From Candidatus Ratteibacteria bacterium (GTDB lineage: Bacteria; CAIJMQ01), in assembly GCA_028715665.1 (NCBI GenBank), contig JAQURI010000020.1, positions 1-16,038 of the forward strand: a DNA stretch of 16,038 nt. The letters run 5' to 3'. Of this stretch, positions 6,430 through 13,633 are shown one piece after another; the stretch's first letter is position 1, and the number at the start of each line of letters is the position of its first letter. The notes beneath the pieces are model-generated. The model ran no database searches. It saw only the letters and a list, made by a program, of their open reading frames with translations, and was not told the DNA's origin. Position numbers and translations under genes: made by a program.

Positions 6430-7191
6430 ATGGAATTCAAAACCCACATTAGCGTAAGAAACTTAAACGTTTTCTACGGAAAAGAACAAGCGTTAAAAAA
6501 TATTACTTTCGATATACCCGACAAGAAAATAACGGCGATCATCGGGCCGTCCGGCTGCGGAAAAACAACTCTTTTGAAATGTTTCAACCGCTTAGTAGAT
6601 TCGATAGACGGCATTAATGTTTCCGGTAAAGTTTTAGTCGACGGGGAAAACATATTTGACCCGAAGGCAGAAGTGACGCACATAAGAAAAAAGATGGGAC
6701 TGCTTTCACAAAGGCCCTATCCTCTGCCTATGTCAATCTATGATAATGTTGCTTACGGTCCGAGAATACACGGGATAAAAAACAAAAAAGAATTAGACAA
6801 GATTGTCCAGCATCACCTTCAGGAATCAAGTTTATGGGACGAAGTGAAAGACAGATTAAATTCGCCCGCATCAAAACTTTCCGTAGGACAACAACAGCGG
6901 CTTTGTCTCGCAAGAGGGCTTGCCGTGGAACCGGAAATCATTTTGGGCGACGAACCTACTTCTGCGCTCGACCCGAAATCAAGCCAACGCATAGAAGAAA
7001 GTTTTACGAAACTAAAAAATAAATATACAATCGTTATTGTGACCCATATATTACGCCAGGCAAAAAGATTAGCCGATTATGTCGCTTTCCTGTATCTCGG
7101 AGAACTCATCGAACACGGTCCTGCAAAAGATATCCTGGAAAACCCCAAAGAAGAAATAACCAAAGAATATATAAAAGGGATAATAAGTTAA
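6430..7191 (+). CDS. pstB: PstB-type ABC transporter ATPase
   Basis: A cytoplasmic ATPase of 253 residues that powers the importer. Walker A is GPSGCGKTT (39-47), the Q-loop is at Q94, the signature LSVGQQQRLCLAR begins at 150, Walker B/D-loop is IILGDEPTSALDP (170-182), and the H-loop is in IVTHILRQA. The signature has Val where LSGGQ is usual, a tolerated variant. The end, YLGELIEHGPAKDIL, is characteristic of PstB. No phoU or phoBR gene follows. The next gene is arsR, with its own promoter. Confidence 0.95.
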   Translation: MEFKTHISVRNLNVFYGKEQALKNITFDIPDKKITAIIGPSGCGKTTLLKCFNRLVDSIDGINVSGKVLVDGENIFDPKAEVTHIRKKMGLLSQRPYPLPMSIYDNVAYGPRIHGIKNKKELDKIVQHHLQESSLWDEVKDRLNSPASKLSVGQQQRLCLARGLAVEPEIILGDEPTSALDPKSSQRIEESFTKLKNKYTIVIVTHILRQAKRLADYVAFLYLGELIEHGPAKDILENPKEEITKEYIKGIIS

Positions 7192-7217
7192 GTCTAAGTT
7201 GTCCCTTACGAAAACTT

Positions 7218-7260
7218 ATTCAATTTAATAGTTGCAATTGAATTTTTATTTTAGTATATT
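7218..7260 (+). promoter_or_regulatory. arsR promoter with candidate ArsR operator
   Basis: TTGCAA (7232-7237), 17-base spacer, TATATT (7255-7260). An 8-bp inverted repeat, ATTCAATT (7218-7225) and AATTGAAT (7236-7243), has a 10-base spacer and covers the -35 box, as expected for an ArsR/SmtB operator. A second 12-base perfect palindrome (ATATTTAAATAT, 7269-7280) lies between the -10 box and the ribosome binding site and may be a further site. Confidence 0.7.
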
Positions 7261-7294
7261 ATATGCGGATATTTAAATATATAGGAGAAGATAA

Positions 7295-7636
7295 ATGAGA
7301 CAGTTGATAAAAGTATTCAAAGCATTATCGGACGAAACAAGGTTAAGAATTCTAAAAATCCTTCAAGAACGTGATGAACTTTGTGTCTGCGAGATTATGC
7401 AGGCGCTAAATATCTCTCAAACAAGAGCGTCTCGGAATTTAGGCATTCTCAAAGATGCAGGCTTTATTACCGACAGGCGCAAGGGCCTTTGGGTTTTTTA
7501 CTGCGTCAATAAAGAAAAAACAAATGAATATCACACTGCTATAAACAAATTGGCAAAGAACTGGCTAAATGACAAAGAAATCATTCGGGAAGACAGGAAA
7601 CGGCTGAAAAGAGCTGTGAAGTTAAGTGCGAAATAA
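7295..7636 (+). CDS. arsR: ArsR/SmtB-family arsenite-responsive repressor
   Basis: A 113-residue winged-helix repressor. The N-terminal helix contains ALSDETRLRIL (10-20). The metal-site motif ELCVCEI places Cys30 and Cys32 at the start of the first DNA-binding helix, as in ArsR proteins that bind As(III). The recognition helix region is ISQTRASRNLGILKDAGF, followed by the wing RRKGLWVFY. Arsenite binding releases such repressors from DNA. AGGAG precedes the ATG. It is the first gene of a closely spaced operon, behind a promoter with a dyad operator, so autoregulation is likely. A third arsenic ligand cannot be assigned from sequence, and Sb(III) or another thiophilic metal remains possible. 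Confidence 0.93.
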   Translation: MRQLIKVFKALSDETRLRILKILQERDELCVCEIMQALNISQTRASRNLGILKDAGFITDRRKGLWVFYCVNKEKTNEYHTAINKLAKNWLNDKEIIREDRKRLKRAVKLSAK

Positions 7637-7650
7637 GGACAATAACAGAT

Positions 7651-8823
7651 ATGAAAGAATGCAAAAAATTCCTATATATCTTAGCGATATTTTTAGGTTG
7701 CTTCTATTTACCGATAGAAAACCTTCGATTTACCAATGCAATCTTTGAAGCTCTGGCTTTAGTGAAATGGTATGCAAGGGAACATGTTCTCTTGTGTCTT
7801 GTGCCGGCATTTTTCATAGCAGGCGCTATATCCATCTTTATAAGCCAGGCATCAGTAATGAAATACTTTGCCGCGAAAGCAAATAAATTCCTTTCATATA
7901 GCATTGCATCGGTTTCAGGAACAATCCTTGCCGTATGTTCATGCACTGTCCTGCCGTTATTTTCAGGGATTTATAAAAGAGGAGCCGGTTTAGGACCTGC
8001 AATCGCTTTTCTTTATTCGGGACCCGCCATAAATGTTTTGGCTATTATACTTACAGCTCGTATTTTAGGTTGGCAGTTAGGTTTGGCTCGTGCTGTGGGA
8101 GCGGTATTATTTAGCATTGTTATCGGATTGTTAATGCATCTTATATTCTTAAAGGAAGAAAGAGCCCGTCATGCAAATGCTGATTTCAATTTGCCAGAAG
8201 TAAAAGAAACCCGCTCTTTAGCGCAAACTATTCTTTATTTTGCCTCAATGGTTGCTTTTCTTGTTTTTGCAAATTGGGGCAAACCCCTTGAAGGCGACCA
8301 AAGTATATGGTTTTTAATTTATCGGTATAAATGGTGGATTGCCGGCTTATCATTACTCGGTCTACTCACCATGCTCTTAAAATGGTTTAGAAAAGCCGAA
8401 TTAAAAGAATGGACTTCTGCAACGTGGGGATTTGCATTACAGATTCTCCCTCTCCTACTTGTCGGTGTGCTTATTTCCGGCTTCCTACTCGGAAGACCGG
8501 GACATGAAGGAATTATCCCGTCCCGTTTTGTGGAATCACTCGTTGGCGGAAATTCCTTCAGTGCAAATTTCTTTTCATCAATTGTCGGCGCTTTTATGTA
8601 TTTTGCAACGTTAACAGAGGTGCCTATACTGCAAGGTCTGCTCGGAGCCGGCATGGGCAAAGGACCGGCATTAGCCCTGCTTTTAGCAGGACCGGCATTA
8701 AGCTTACCGTGTATGCTGGTATTGAGAAGTATGATAGGCATGAAGAAAACTGTTGTATATGTATCTCTCGTTGTAATTATGGCTACATTGTGCGGAATAA
8801 TCTTTGGAATAATAACTAAATAA
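7651..8823 (+). CDS. ArsP/DUF318 (UPF0718) family permease
   Basis: A 390-residue polytopic membrane protein with the two-repeat layout of the DUF318/ArsP_1 family. The first repeat has the signature AVCSCTVLPLFSGIYKRGAG (from residue 94, with Cys96 and Cys98 in a C-x-C), followed by GPAIAFLYSGPAIN. The second repeat ends with TLTEVPILQGLLGAGMGKG and LLLAGPALSLP. Characterised ArsP members export trivalent organoarsenicals such as methylarsenite; other members have unknown substrates. It lies 14 bases after arsR and before a CxxC thioredoxin, a common arrangement for this family. Membership is confident; the substrate is inferred from the operon. Confidence 0.85.
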   Translation: MKECKKFLYILAIFLGCFYLPIENLRFTNAIFEALALVKWYAREHVLLCLVPAFFIAGAISIFISQASVMKYFAAKANKFLSYSIASVSGTILAVCSCTVLPLFSGIYKRGAGLGPAIAFLYSGPAINVLAIILTARILGWQLGLARAVGAVLFSIVIGLLMHLIFLKEERARHANADFNLPEVKETRSLAQTILYFASMVAFLVFANWGKPLEGDQSIWFLIYRYKWWIAGLSLLGLLTMLLKWFRKAELKEWTSATWGFALQILPLLLVGVLISGFLLGRPGHEGIIPSRFVESLVGGNSFSANFFSSIVGAFMYFATLTEVPILQGLLGAGMGKGPALALLLAGPALSLPCMLVLRSMIGMKKTVVYVSLVVIMATLCGIIFGIITK

Positions 8824-8837
8824 AAAGGAAATACGTT

Positions 8838-9080
8838 ATGAAAATTGAAATTTTAGGGATGGGATGCCCGAAATGTAAACAGCTTACTGCCAATGCTAAA
8901 ATGGCAGTTAAAGAATTGAACATTAACGCTGAAGTCATTAAAGTTACGGATATTGATAAAATTACCGAATACGGCGTGATGACGACACCTGCCCTGGCAA
9001 TTGACGGCAAAGTAGTTTCAGCAGGGAAAGTATTAAATAAAGACGAAATCAAAAAAATTATAACCGGAGTGAAATCATGA
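8838..9080 (+). CDS. small thioredoxin-fold protein (redox-active disulfide protein 2 type)
   Basis: An 80-residue cytoplasmic thioredoxin-like protein. It has CPKC at residues 10-13, the cis-proline motif TTP (49-51), and the compact fold of the TIGR00412-type small thioredoxins. There is no signal peptide. AAGGAA precedes the start. The stop overlaps the next start (ATGA). Such genes often follow DUF318 permeases. It may reduce the membrane partner encoded at 9508, or supply thiols for arsenic handling. Confidence 0.85.
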   Translation: MKIEILGMGCPKCKQLTANAKMAVKELNINAEVIKVTDIDKITEYGVMTTPALAIDGKVVSAGKVLNKDEIKKIITGVKS

Positions 9081-9508
9081 AAAATAAACTGTTTTTTATT
9101 TTGATGTTTAGTTTAATTTTTCTCGGCACAATTTATTTTTTAGATGAGCTGAAAGCTGATTCTTTGCAGGCGAATCACATAAGCGTCTATTATTTCCATG
9201 GAAATGTGCGTTGTGTTACTTGCAATAAATTTGAAAAGTATGCCAGAGAAATAATAGAAACAAATTTTAAAGATGAAATCGCTTCAGGGAAAGTTGAATT
9301 TAAAGTAATAAACGTTGAAGACAAAAGCAATGAGCATTATGTAGACGATTATAAGCTCTACACAAAATCGTTGGTCATTTCGCTTGTCAAAGACGGCAAG
9401 GAAATAAAGTCAAAAAACCTCGAAAAGATATGGGAATATGTGAGAAATAAAGAACAGTTTTTTAAATATGTAACAGACGAGGTTACAAACCTTTTTAAGG
9501 AATTGTAA
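9077..9508 (+). CDS. membrane-anchored or exported thioredoxin-like protein with CVTC motif
   Basis: 143 residues. Residues 5-22 are hydrophobic (signal anchor or uncleaved signal), so the rest should lie outside the cytoplasm. HGNVRCVTC (41-49) places a CxxC (Cys46, Cys49) at the end of a first strand, as in thioredoxin folds; the following residues form a helix and a second strand with a conserved acidic patch. No classical TTP cis-proline is evident, so the exact family is not named. It overlaps the previous gene by four bases and the next by one. I read it as the outer thiol partner of the CcdA-like protein encoded next. Confidence 0.7.
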   Translation: MKNKLFFILMFSLIFLGTIYFLDELKADSLQANHISVYYFHGNVRCVTCNKFEKYAREIIETNFKDEIASGKVEFKVINVEDKSNEHYVDDYKLYTKSLVISLVKDGKEIKSKNLEKIWEYVRNKEQFFKYVTDEVTNLFKEL

Positions 9509-10197
9509 TGGACGGATTTTTTACGGGGTTTGTATCTGCATTGTGGCTCGGCATTTTAACCTCAATAAGCCCATGCCCTCTTACTACAAATGTAGCAGCT
9601 ATTTCGTTTCTATCCAAAAAAATAATTCATCCTAAAGCCGTATTGCTATCGGGTTTCTTCTATACTCTCGGCAGGACATTATCGTATGTAGTATTAGGGT
9701 TTATTATTATAAGCTCTTTTCTTAGCGTTCCTACGCTGGCAAACTTTCTGCAGAAATATATGAATAAAGCATTCGGACCTATTCTAATCATAACTGGTTT
9801 ATTTTTAGTTGATGTAGTTAAATTCAATATCCCGAGTTTTTCTCTCTCCCAAAAACACCAGACAAAACTTGCAGAATCGGGCATTGGCGGTTCGTTTGTT
9901 TTGGGACTGATTTTCGCCCTGGCCTTTTGTCCTGTATCTGCAGGGCTATTTTTCGGGGGGTTAATTCCTCTTGCGCTTAACAATAAACTTGGCGTTACAT
10001 TGCCTTTTATCTATGGCGTAGGAACAGGTCTGCCGGTTTTATTATTCGCTTTTCTAATTGCTATGGGCGTAACTTCGCTTAGCCACTGGTTTAATCGCCT
10101 TACAAAGATAGAATATTTCATGCGCAAAATTACAGGCATTATATTTATTTCAGTGGGGCTGTATTATTCAGGGATTTACCTTTTAAAATTATTTTAA
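9508..10197 (+). CDS. CcdA/DsbD-like membrane protein of the ArsG type
   Basis: A 229-residue protein with about six membrane segments. Two cysteines lie at the membrane positions used by CcdA/DsbD for thiol transfer: Cys23 in SPCPLTTNVAAI and Cys141 in AFCPVSAGLFFGG. Closely similar proteins in ars operons are annotated as ArsG-family aminobenzylarsenical efflux permeases, but the cysteine layout equally fits a thiol-electron carrier. AAGG at 9497-9500 serves as ribosome binding site. Its place between two CxxC proteins and ACR3 supports a redox role, which is inference. Confidence 0.8.
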   Translation: MDGFFTGFVSALWLGILTSISPCPLTTNVAAISFLSKKIIHPKAVLLSGFFYTLGRTLSYVVLGFIIISSFLSVPTLANFLQKYMNKAFGPILIITGLFLVDVVKFNIPSFSLSQKHQTKLAESGIGGSFVLGLIFALAFCPVSAGLFFGGLIPLALNNKLGVTLPFIYGVGTGLPVLLFAFLIAMGVTSLSHWFNRLTKIEYFMRKITGIIFISVGLYYSGIYLLKLF

Positions 10198-10209
10198 GAA
10201 GATAGAATT

Positions 10210-11289
10210 ATGGAACATGTTATTCATGAAGAAAGGCGTTTAAGTTTTTTTGAAAAATACCTCACGGTTTGGGTGATTGGCTGCATAGGGCTTGGAATAT
10301 TATCGGGGAAATTATTCCCAAATGCCGCAGTCATTCTTGACCGATTGTCCGTTTATCAGGTGTCGATACCCATAGCGATATGTCTTTTCTTTATGATGTA
10401 TCCGATTATGGTAAAAATCGACTTTGCCGAAGTTATAAAAGCAGGGAAAACTCCTAAGCCGGTACTCCTTACATTATTTATAAACTGGTGTATTAAGCCG
10501 TTTACTATGCTTGCCATAGCGACGCTTTTCCTTGGAGTTTTATTCAGAGGATGGCTATCAGGGACGGAGATTGTAAAAAACGGAACGCAAGTAGAACTAT
10601 TCAGGTCTTATATAGCGGGATGCATTTTGCTTGGCATTGCCCCCTGTACGGCAATGGTTTTAATCTGGGGACATCTTGCCAAAGGCAATGACGGACATAC
10701 TTTGGTTATGGTCGCTATTAACTCGCTGACAATGTTATTCCTTTACGCTCCTTTGGGAGGATGGCTTTTGGGTGTAAACAAAATGCCCATTCCCTGGCAG
10801 ACGATTGTTTTGTCGGTCATTATTTATGTCGGTCTGCCGCTGTTTCTGGGATATTATTCAAGAAAATGGTTAATCGCAAAGAAAGGGTTTAAATGGTTTG
10901 AGGAACAATTCCTACATTATTTAACCCCCATTTCAATATGCGCATTACTCCTTACGCTTATCTTGCTGTTTTCTTTTAAGGGAGAACTGATTATAAACCA
11001 GCCGCAGATTATTTTTCTGATAGCAATTCCACTTTTTATTCAGACATGCCTTATATTTGCTATAACATACGCATTGGCAATATGGCTGAAATTATCATAT
11101 AGGGATGCTGCACCATCGGCTTTAGTTGGCGCGAGTAATCATTTTGAAGTAGCAATTGCAACAGCGACAATACTTTTCGGTCTTTCTTCGGGTGCGGCAT
11201 TAGCAACAGTAGTCGGTGTATTAATCGAAGTTCCCGTAATGCTTATGCTTGTTTTGATATGCAAGAAAACGCAATATTTCTTTAAATAG
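10210..11289 (+). CDS. acr3: ACR3-family arsenite efflux transporter
   Basis: A 359-residue inner-membrane carrier with about ten segments that exports arsenite using the proton motive force. The family block [18 protein letters not shown] carries the essential cysteine (Cys146); [16 protein letters not shown] and the C-terminal EVPVMLMLV contain the other conserved residues. Length is normal. It follows the CcdA-like gene after 12 bases and belongs to the same operon. It is the best functional marker that this operon handles arsenite. Confidence 0.95.
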   Translation: MEHVIHEERRLSFFEKYLTVWVIGCIGLGILSGKLFPNAAVILDRLSVYQVSIPIAICLFFMMYPIMVKIDFAEVIKAGKTPKPVLLTLFINWCIKPFTMLAIATLFLGVLFRGWLSGTEIVKNGTQVELFRSYIAGCILLGIAPCTAMVLIWGHLAKGNDGHTLVMVAINSLTMLFLYAPLGGWLLGVNKMPIPWQTIVLSVIIYVGLPLFLGYYSRKWLIAKKGFKWFEEQFLHYLTPISICALLLTLILLFSFKGELIINQPQIIFLIAIPLFIQTCLIFAITYALAIWLKLSYRDAAPSALVGASNHFEVAIATATILFGLSSGAALATVVGVLIEVPVMLMLVLICKKTQYFFK

Positions 11290-11307
11290 TGATATACTTG
11301 GCAAAAT

Positions 11308-11793
11308 ATGATTAAGCTGCTCCACTCACTAAAAACAGGTTTTAGTTTCGGGTTGACTTCCGCAACTATAACGACGCTCGGATTGATGGTCGGGCTGCAC
11401 TCCGGTACCCATTCTAAACTTGCCGTTATAGGCGGCATACTTATAATTGCGGTGGCGGACGCTATTTCGGATGCATTGGGCATCCACATTTCTGAAGAAT
11501 CCGAAAACAAACACACAGCAAAGGAAATTTGGGCTTCAACGATTGCCACGTTTATTACTAAATTTATCTTTGCTTTGACTTTCGTCATTCCTGTTGTATT
11601 ACTGGAATTTTCAACGGCTATGGTCGTAAGCGTAATTTGGGGATTGACGATGCTGGGCGTTTTTAGCTTCCAGATAGCCAGAGAACAAAAAGCTAAGCCT
11701 TGGGGAGTGATTTCGGAACATTTATTAATTGCATTGATAGTCGTATTTATAACTCACTACTTAGGCGACTGGATATCGAAAATATTCGGGTAA
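11308..11793 (+). CDS. short VIT/CCC1-like membrane protein
   Basis: 161 residues with about five membrane segments. SFGLTSATITTLGLMVGL near the N-terminus and ADAISDALGIHISEESE after the second segment match the core of VIT/CCC1 iron/manganese carriers. The cytoplasmic metal-binding helices between segments 2 and 3 are very short here, and the total is shorter than the usual 230 or so residues. No ribosome binding site is obvious. It follows acr3 by 18 bases and precedes an AlkP-family gene by 6. A role in metal transport is inferred from the family only. Confidence 0.65.
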   Translation: MIKLLHSLKTGFSFGLTSATITTLGLMVGLHSGTHSKLAVIGGILIIAVADAISDALGIHISEESENKHTAKEIWASTIATFITKFIFALTFVIPVVLLEFSTAMVVSVIWGLTMLGVFSFQIAREQKAKPWGVISEHLLIALIVVFITHYLGDWISKIFG

Positions 11794-11799
11794 CAAAAT

Positions 11800-13161
11800 A
11801 TGAAAAATAAAAAAGTTCTGGTAATGGGGCTTGATTGCGCGACGCCCAAGATAATATTCGGCGATTTACTGGACAGATTGCCGAATATAAAAAGGTTAAT
11901 CGAAAATGGCATTGCTGCAAAACTGCACAGTTCGTATCCTCCCATAACAATACCCGCATGGATGGTCATGGCAACAGGAAAAGACCCGGGCCAGTTGGGC
12001 GATTACGGCTTTAGATACAGGAAACCGGAAGATTACCAGACATTTCACATAGCTAATTCACATCATATAAAAGAGGAAAGGGTCTGGGAAACGTTGGAAA
12101 AATACGAGAAGAAAAGTATCCTCGTAGGAATACCTCCCAGCTATCCGCCTTATAAAGTCAACGGGCATCTTGTCGGTTGTTTTATCACACCGGACATAAA
12201 AAGCGATTTCACATACCCTCAAAGTTTGAAAAACGAAATCCTTGCCGCCGTTCCCGAATATCAATTCGACGTATCTTTCAGGACGGAAGAAAGAGAAGAA
12301 CTCTTAAAGAATTTATACGCCGTGACGGAAAGCCATTTTAAAGCAATTGAATTTTTGATGCGCGAAAAAGAATGGGATTTCTTCCAGTTCGTGGAAATCG
12401 GGGTCGACAGGATTCATCACGCATTTTGGAAATATTTCGACAGGGAACACCATTTATACCAGCCCGGCAATAAATTCAAAGACGTCATCGGAAACTATTA
12501 TAAATTCATCGACGAAAAAATCGGAAGATTAATCGATATGGCAGGAATTGAGACAACTATTTTCGTAGTTTCGGACCACGGCGCCAAAAGGATGAAGGGT
12601 TGTTTCTGCATAAATGAGTGGCTGATTGAAAAGGGATATATAGTCTTGAAAAAATATCCGGAGAAAGTCGGTTCTTTCGAAAAATTGGAAGTAGATTGGA
12701 ACAAGACCAGCGCATGGGGCTGGGGCGGTTATTACGGCAGGATATATATCAATAAAAAAGGCCGTGAAAAAATGGGTGTCATAGACGGAAAAGACTATGA
12801 AGACTTCCGGGAAAAATTGAAAAACGAAATAGAAAATATCAGAGGCCCGAATAACGAAAAGTGGAAGACTATTGTGCACAAGCCCGAACACTTTTATAAA
12901 GAGGTTAAGGGCTACCCGCCCGACTTGATGGTCTATTTTGACGATTTATCATGGAGAAGCGCCGGAACTGTCGGAAGAAAGAAATTATACCTTGAGGAAA
13001 ACGATACCGGGCCGGATGACGCGGTCCACGACTGGAACGGCATATTTATCAAATACGATAAATCAAATCACATAAAAAATCCGGCAAGAAAAATAGGGCA
13101 ATATAACATCCTTGATGTGCGAGCGATGATTTTGAGGGAATTTGGAATCCAAATCAGTTGA
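11800..13161 (+). CDS. AlkP-superfamily phosphodiesterase/nucleotide pyrophosphatase-like hydrolase
   Basis: A 453-residue metal-dependent hydrolase without signal peptide. Two-metal site residues are visible: Asp12 (GLDCATP), the Thr50 nucleophile in PPITIPAW, Asp203 and His207 (GVDRIHH), Asp259-His260 (VVSDHGA) and a late His410 (AVHDWNG). This is the type I phosphodiesterase arrangement, not classical alkaline phosphatase. The substrate is unknown; nucleotide or glycan-linked phosphodiesters are plausible. It starts 6 bases after the VIT-like gene and may share its transcript. Its stop codon lies inside a heptamer repeat. A paralogue with a Ser nucleophile lies at 14966. Confidence 0.88.
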   Translation: MKNKKVLVMGLDCATPKIIFGDLLDRLPNIKRLIENGIAAKLHSSYPPITIPAWMVMATGKDPGQLGDYGFRYRKPEDYQTFHIANSHHIKEERVWETLEKYEKKSILVGIPPSYPPYKVNGHLVGCFITPDIKSDFTYPQSLKNEILAAVPEYQFDVSFRTEEREELLKNLYAVTESHFKAIEFLMREKEWDFFQFVEIGVDRIHHAFWKYFDREHHLYQPGNKFKDVIGNYYKFIDEKIGRLIDMAGIETTIFVVSDHGAKRMKGCFCINEWLIEKGYIVLKKYPEKVGSFEKLEVDWNKTSAWGWGGYYGRIYINKKGREKMGVIDGKDYEDFREKLKNEIENIRGPNNEKWKTIVHKPEHFYKEVKGYPPDLMVYFDDLSWRSAGTVGRKKLYLEENDTGPDDAVHDWNGIFIKYDKSNHIKNPARKIGQYNILDVRAMILREFGIQIS

Positions 13162-13210
13162 GAGTTTAGAGAAAGATTTCTCTCAACTCTAAACTCTACA
13201 CTCTAAACTA
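13158..13210 (+). repeat. CTCTAAA heptamer cluster, copy B: inverted plus tandem units
   Basis: Two units in inverse orientation (TTGAGAG TTTAGAG, 13158-13171), an 8-base spacer, then four direct units CTCTCAA, CTCTAAA, CTCTACA, CTCTAAA (13180-13207) and a partial CTA. Mutually exclusive hairpins are possible: 8-bp GTTGAGAG/CTCTCAAC (13157-13164 with 13180-13187) or 10-bp GAGTTTAGAG/CTCTAAACTC (13162-13171 with 13187-13196). There is no U-tract, so it is not a typical terminator. It abuts the next gene, whose start has no ribosome binding site. Confidence 0.8.
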
Positions 13211-13216
13211 AAAACG

Positions 13217-13564
13217 TTGAATACCAACCAACATAAAATATATTTTATCCTAACCGTCTCTTTCGCCGTTTTAATCCTTTATTTTTCTTTAATCCCCGAA
13301 CCTTTAAAGATAAAACCAATCTCGAATTTCGACAAAGCAATGCATTTCTTATCATATCTCGTTCTTTCATTTCTTTGTTACAAAACTACTGATAATTTCA
13401 AAATGGCCATCCTGCTGGCGGGAACATACGGCTTAATAATAGAATTCATTCAACTGGCCATACCATATAGACATTTCGAAATATTCGACATATTAATCAA
13501 CTACGCCGGAGCGTATTCGTCATTGCCCCTTAAACTATTACCGTACAGACAAAACATTCCCTAA
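13217..13564 (+). CDS. VanZ-like membrane protein
   Basis: 115 residues with about four hydrophobic segments. The pattern is that of the VanZ-like family: an N-terminal segment followed by SLIPEP, then NFDKAMHFLSYLVLSFL, GLIIEFIQ near the third segment, and HFEIFDILINYAGA. The biochemical role of the family is not established; in VanZ itself it relates to low-level teicoplanin resistance. The start is taken at TTG 13217, which has no ribosome binding site. A later in-frame ATG inside the FDKAMHF motif would remove a conserved part and is unlikely. The gene lies between repeat copy B and the dehydrogenase gene. Confidence 0.75.
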   Translation: MNTNQHKIYFILTVSFAVLILYFSLIPEPLKIKPISNFDKAMHFLSYLVLSFLCYKTTDNFKMAILLAGTYGLIIEFIQLAIPYRHFEIFDILINYAGAYSSLPLKLLPYRQNIP

Positions 13565-13607
13565 ACTGCAATTCGGGAGATTTTACCGAGTATTTCTGAT
13601 AAAATAT

Positions 13608-13627
13608 GTCCTTAAATTTTTAAGGAC
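13608..13627 (+). promoter_or_regulatory. 9-bp dyad overlapping the ribosome binding site of the dehydrogenase gene
   Basis: GTCCTTAAA (13608-13616) and TTTAAGGAC (13619-13627) are perfect inverted copies separated by two bases. The right arm contains the AAGGA ribosome binding site (13622-13626) for the ATG at 13634. In RNA this gives an 8-bp stem with a 4-base loop that would hide the ribosome binding site. In DNA it could be a repressor site just below a possible -10 box (TAAAAT, 13600-13605). Confidence 0.6.
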
Positions 13628-13633
13628 AAACAT

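Noticed and set aside
3034..7191. Molybdate or tungstate transporter
   Set aside because: PstC and PstB keep Pst-specific blocks, and the binding protein has no ModA or TupA signature.
7178..7220. Terminator after pstB (AATAAGTT/AACTTATT inverted repeat)
   Set aside because: The loop is 23 bases, the stem is AT-rich and no T-tract follows; too weak to call.
13157..13210. CRISPR array or intrinsic terminator
   Set aside because: Units are 7 bases without spacers, and there is no T-tract after the hairpins; it is a tandem heptamer cluster.
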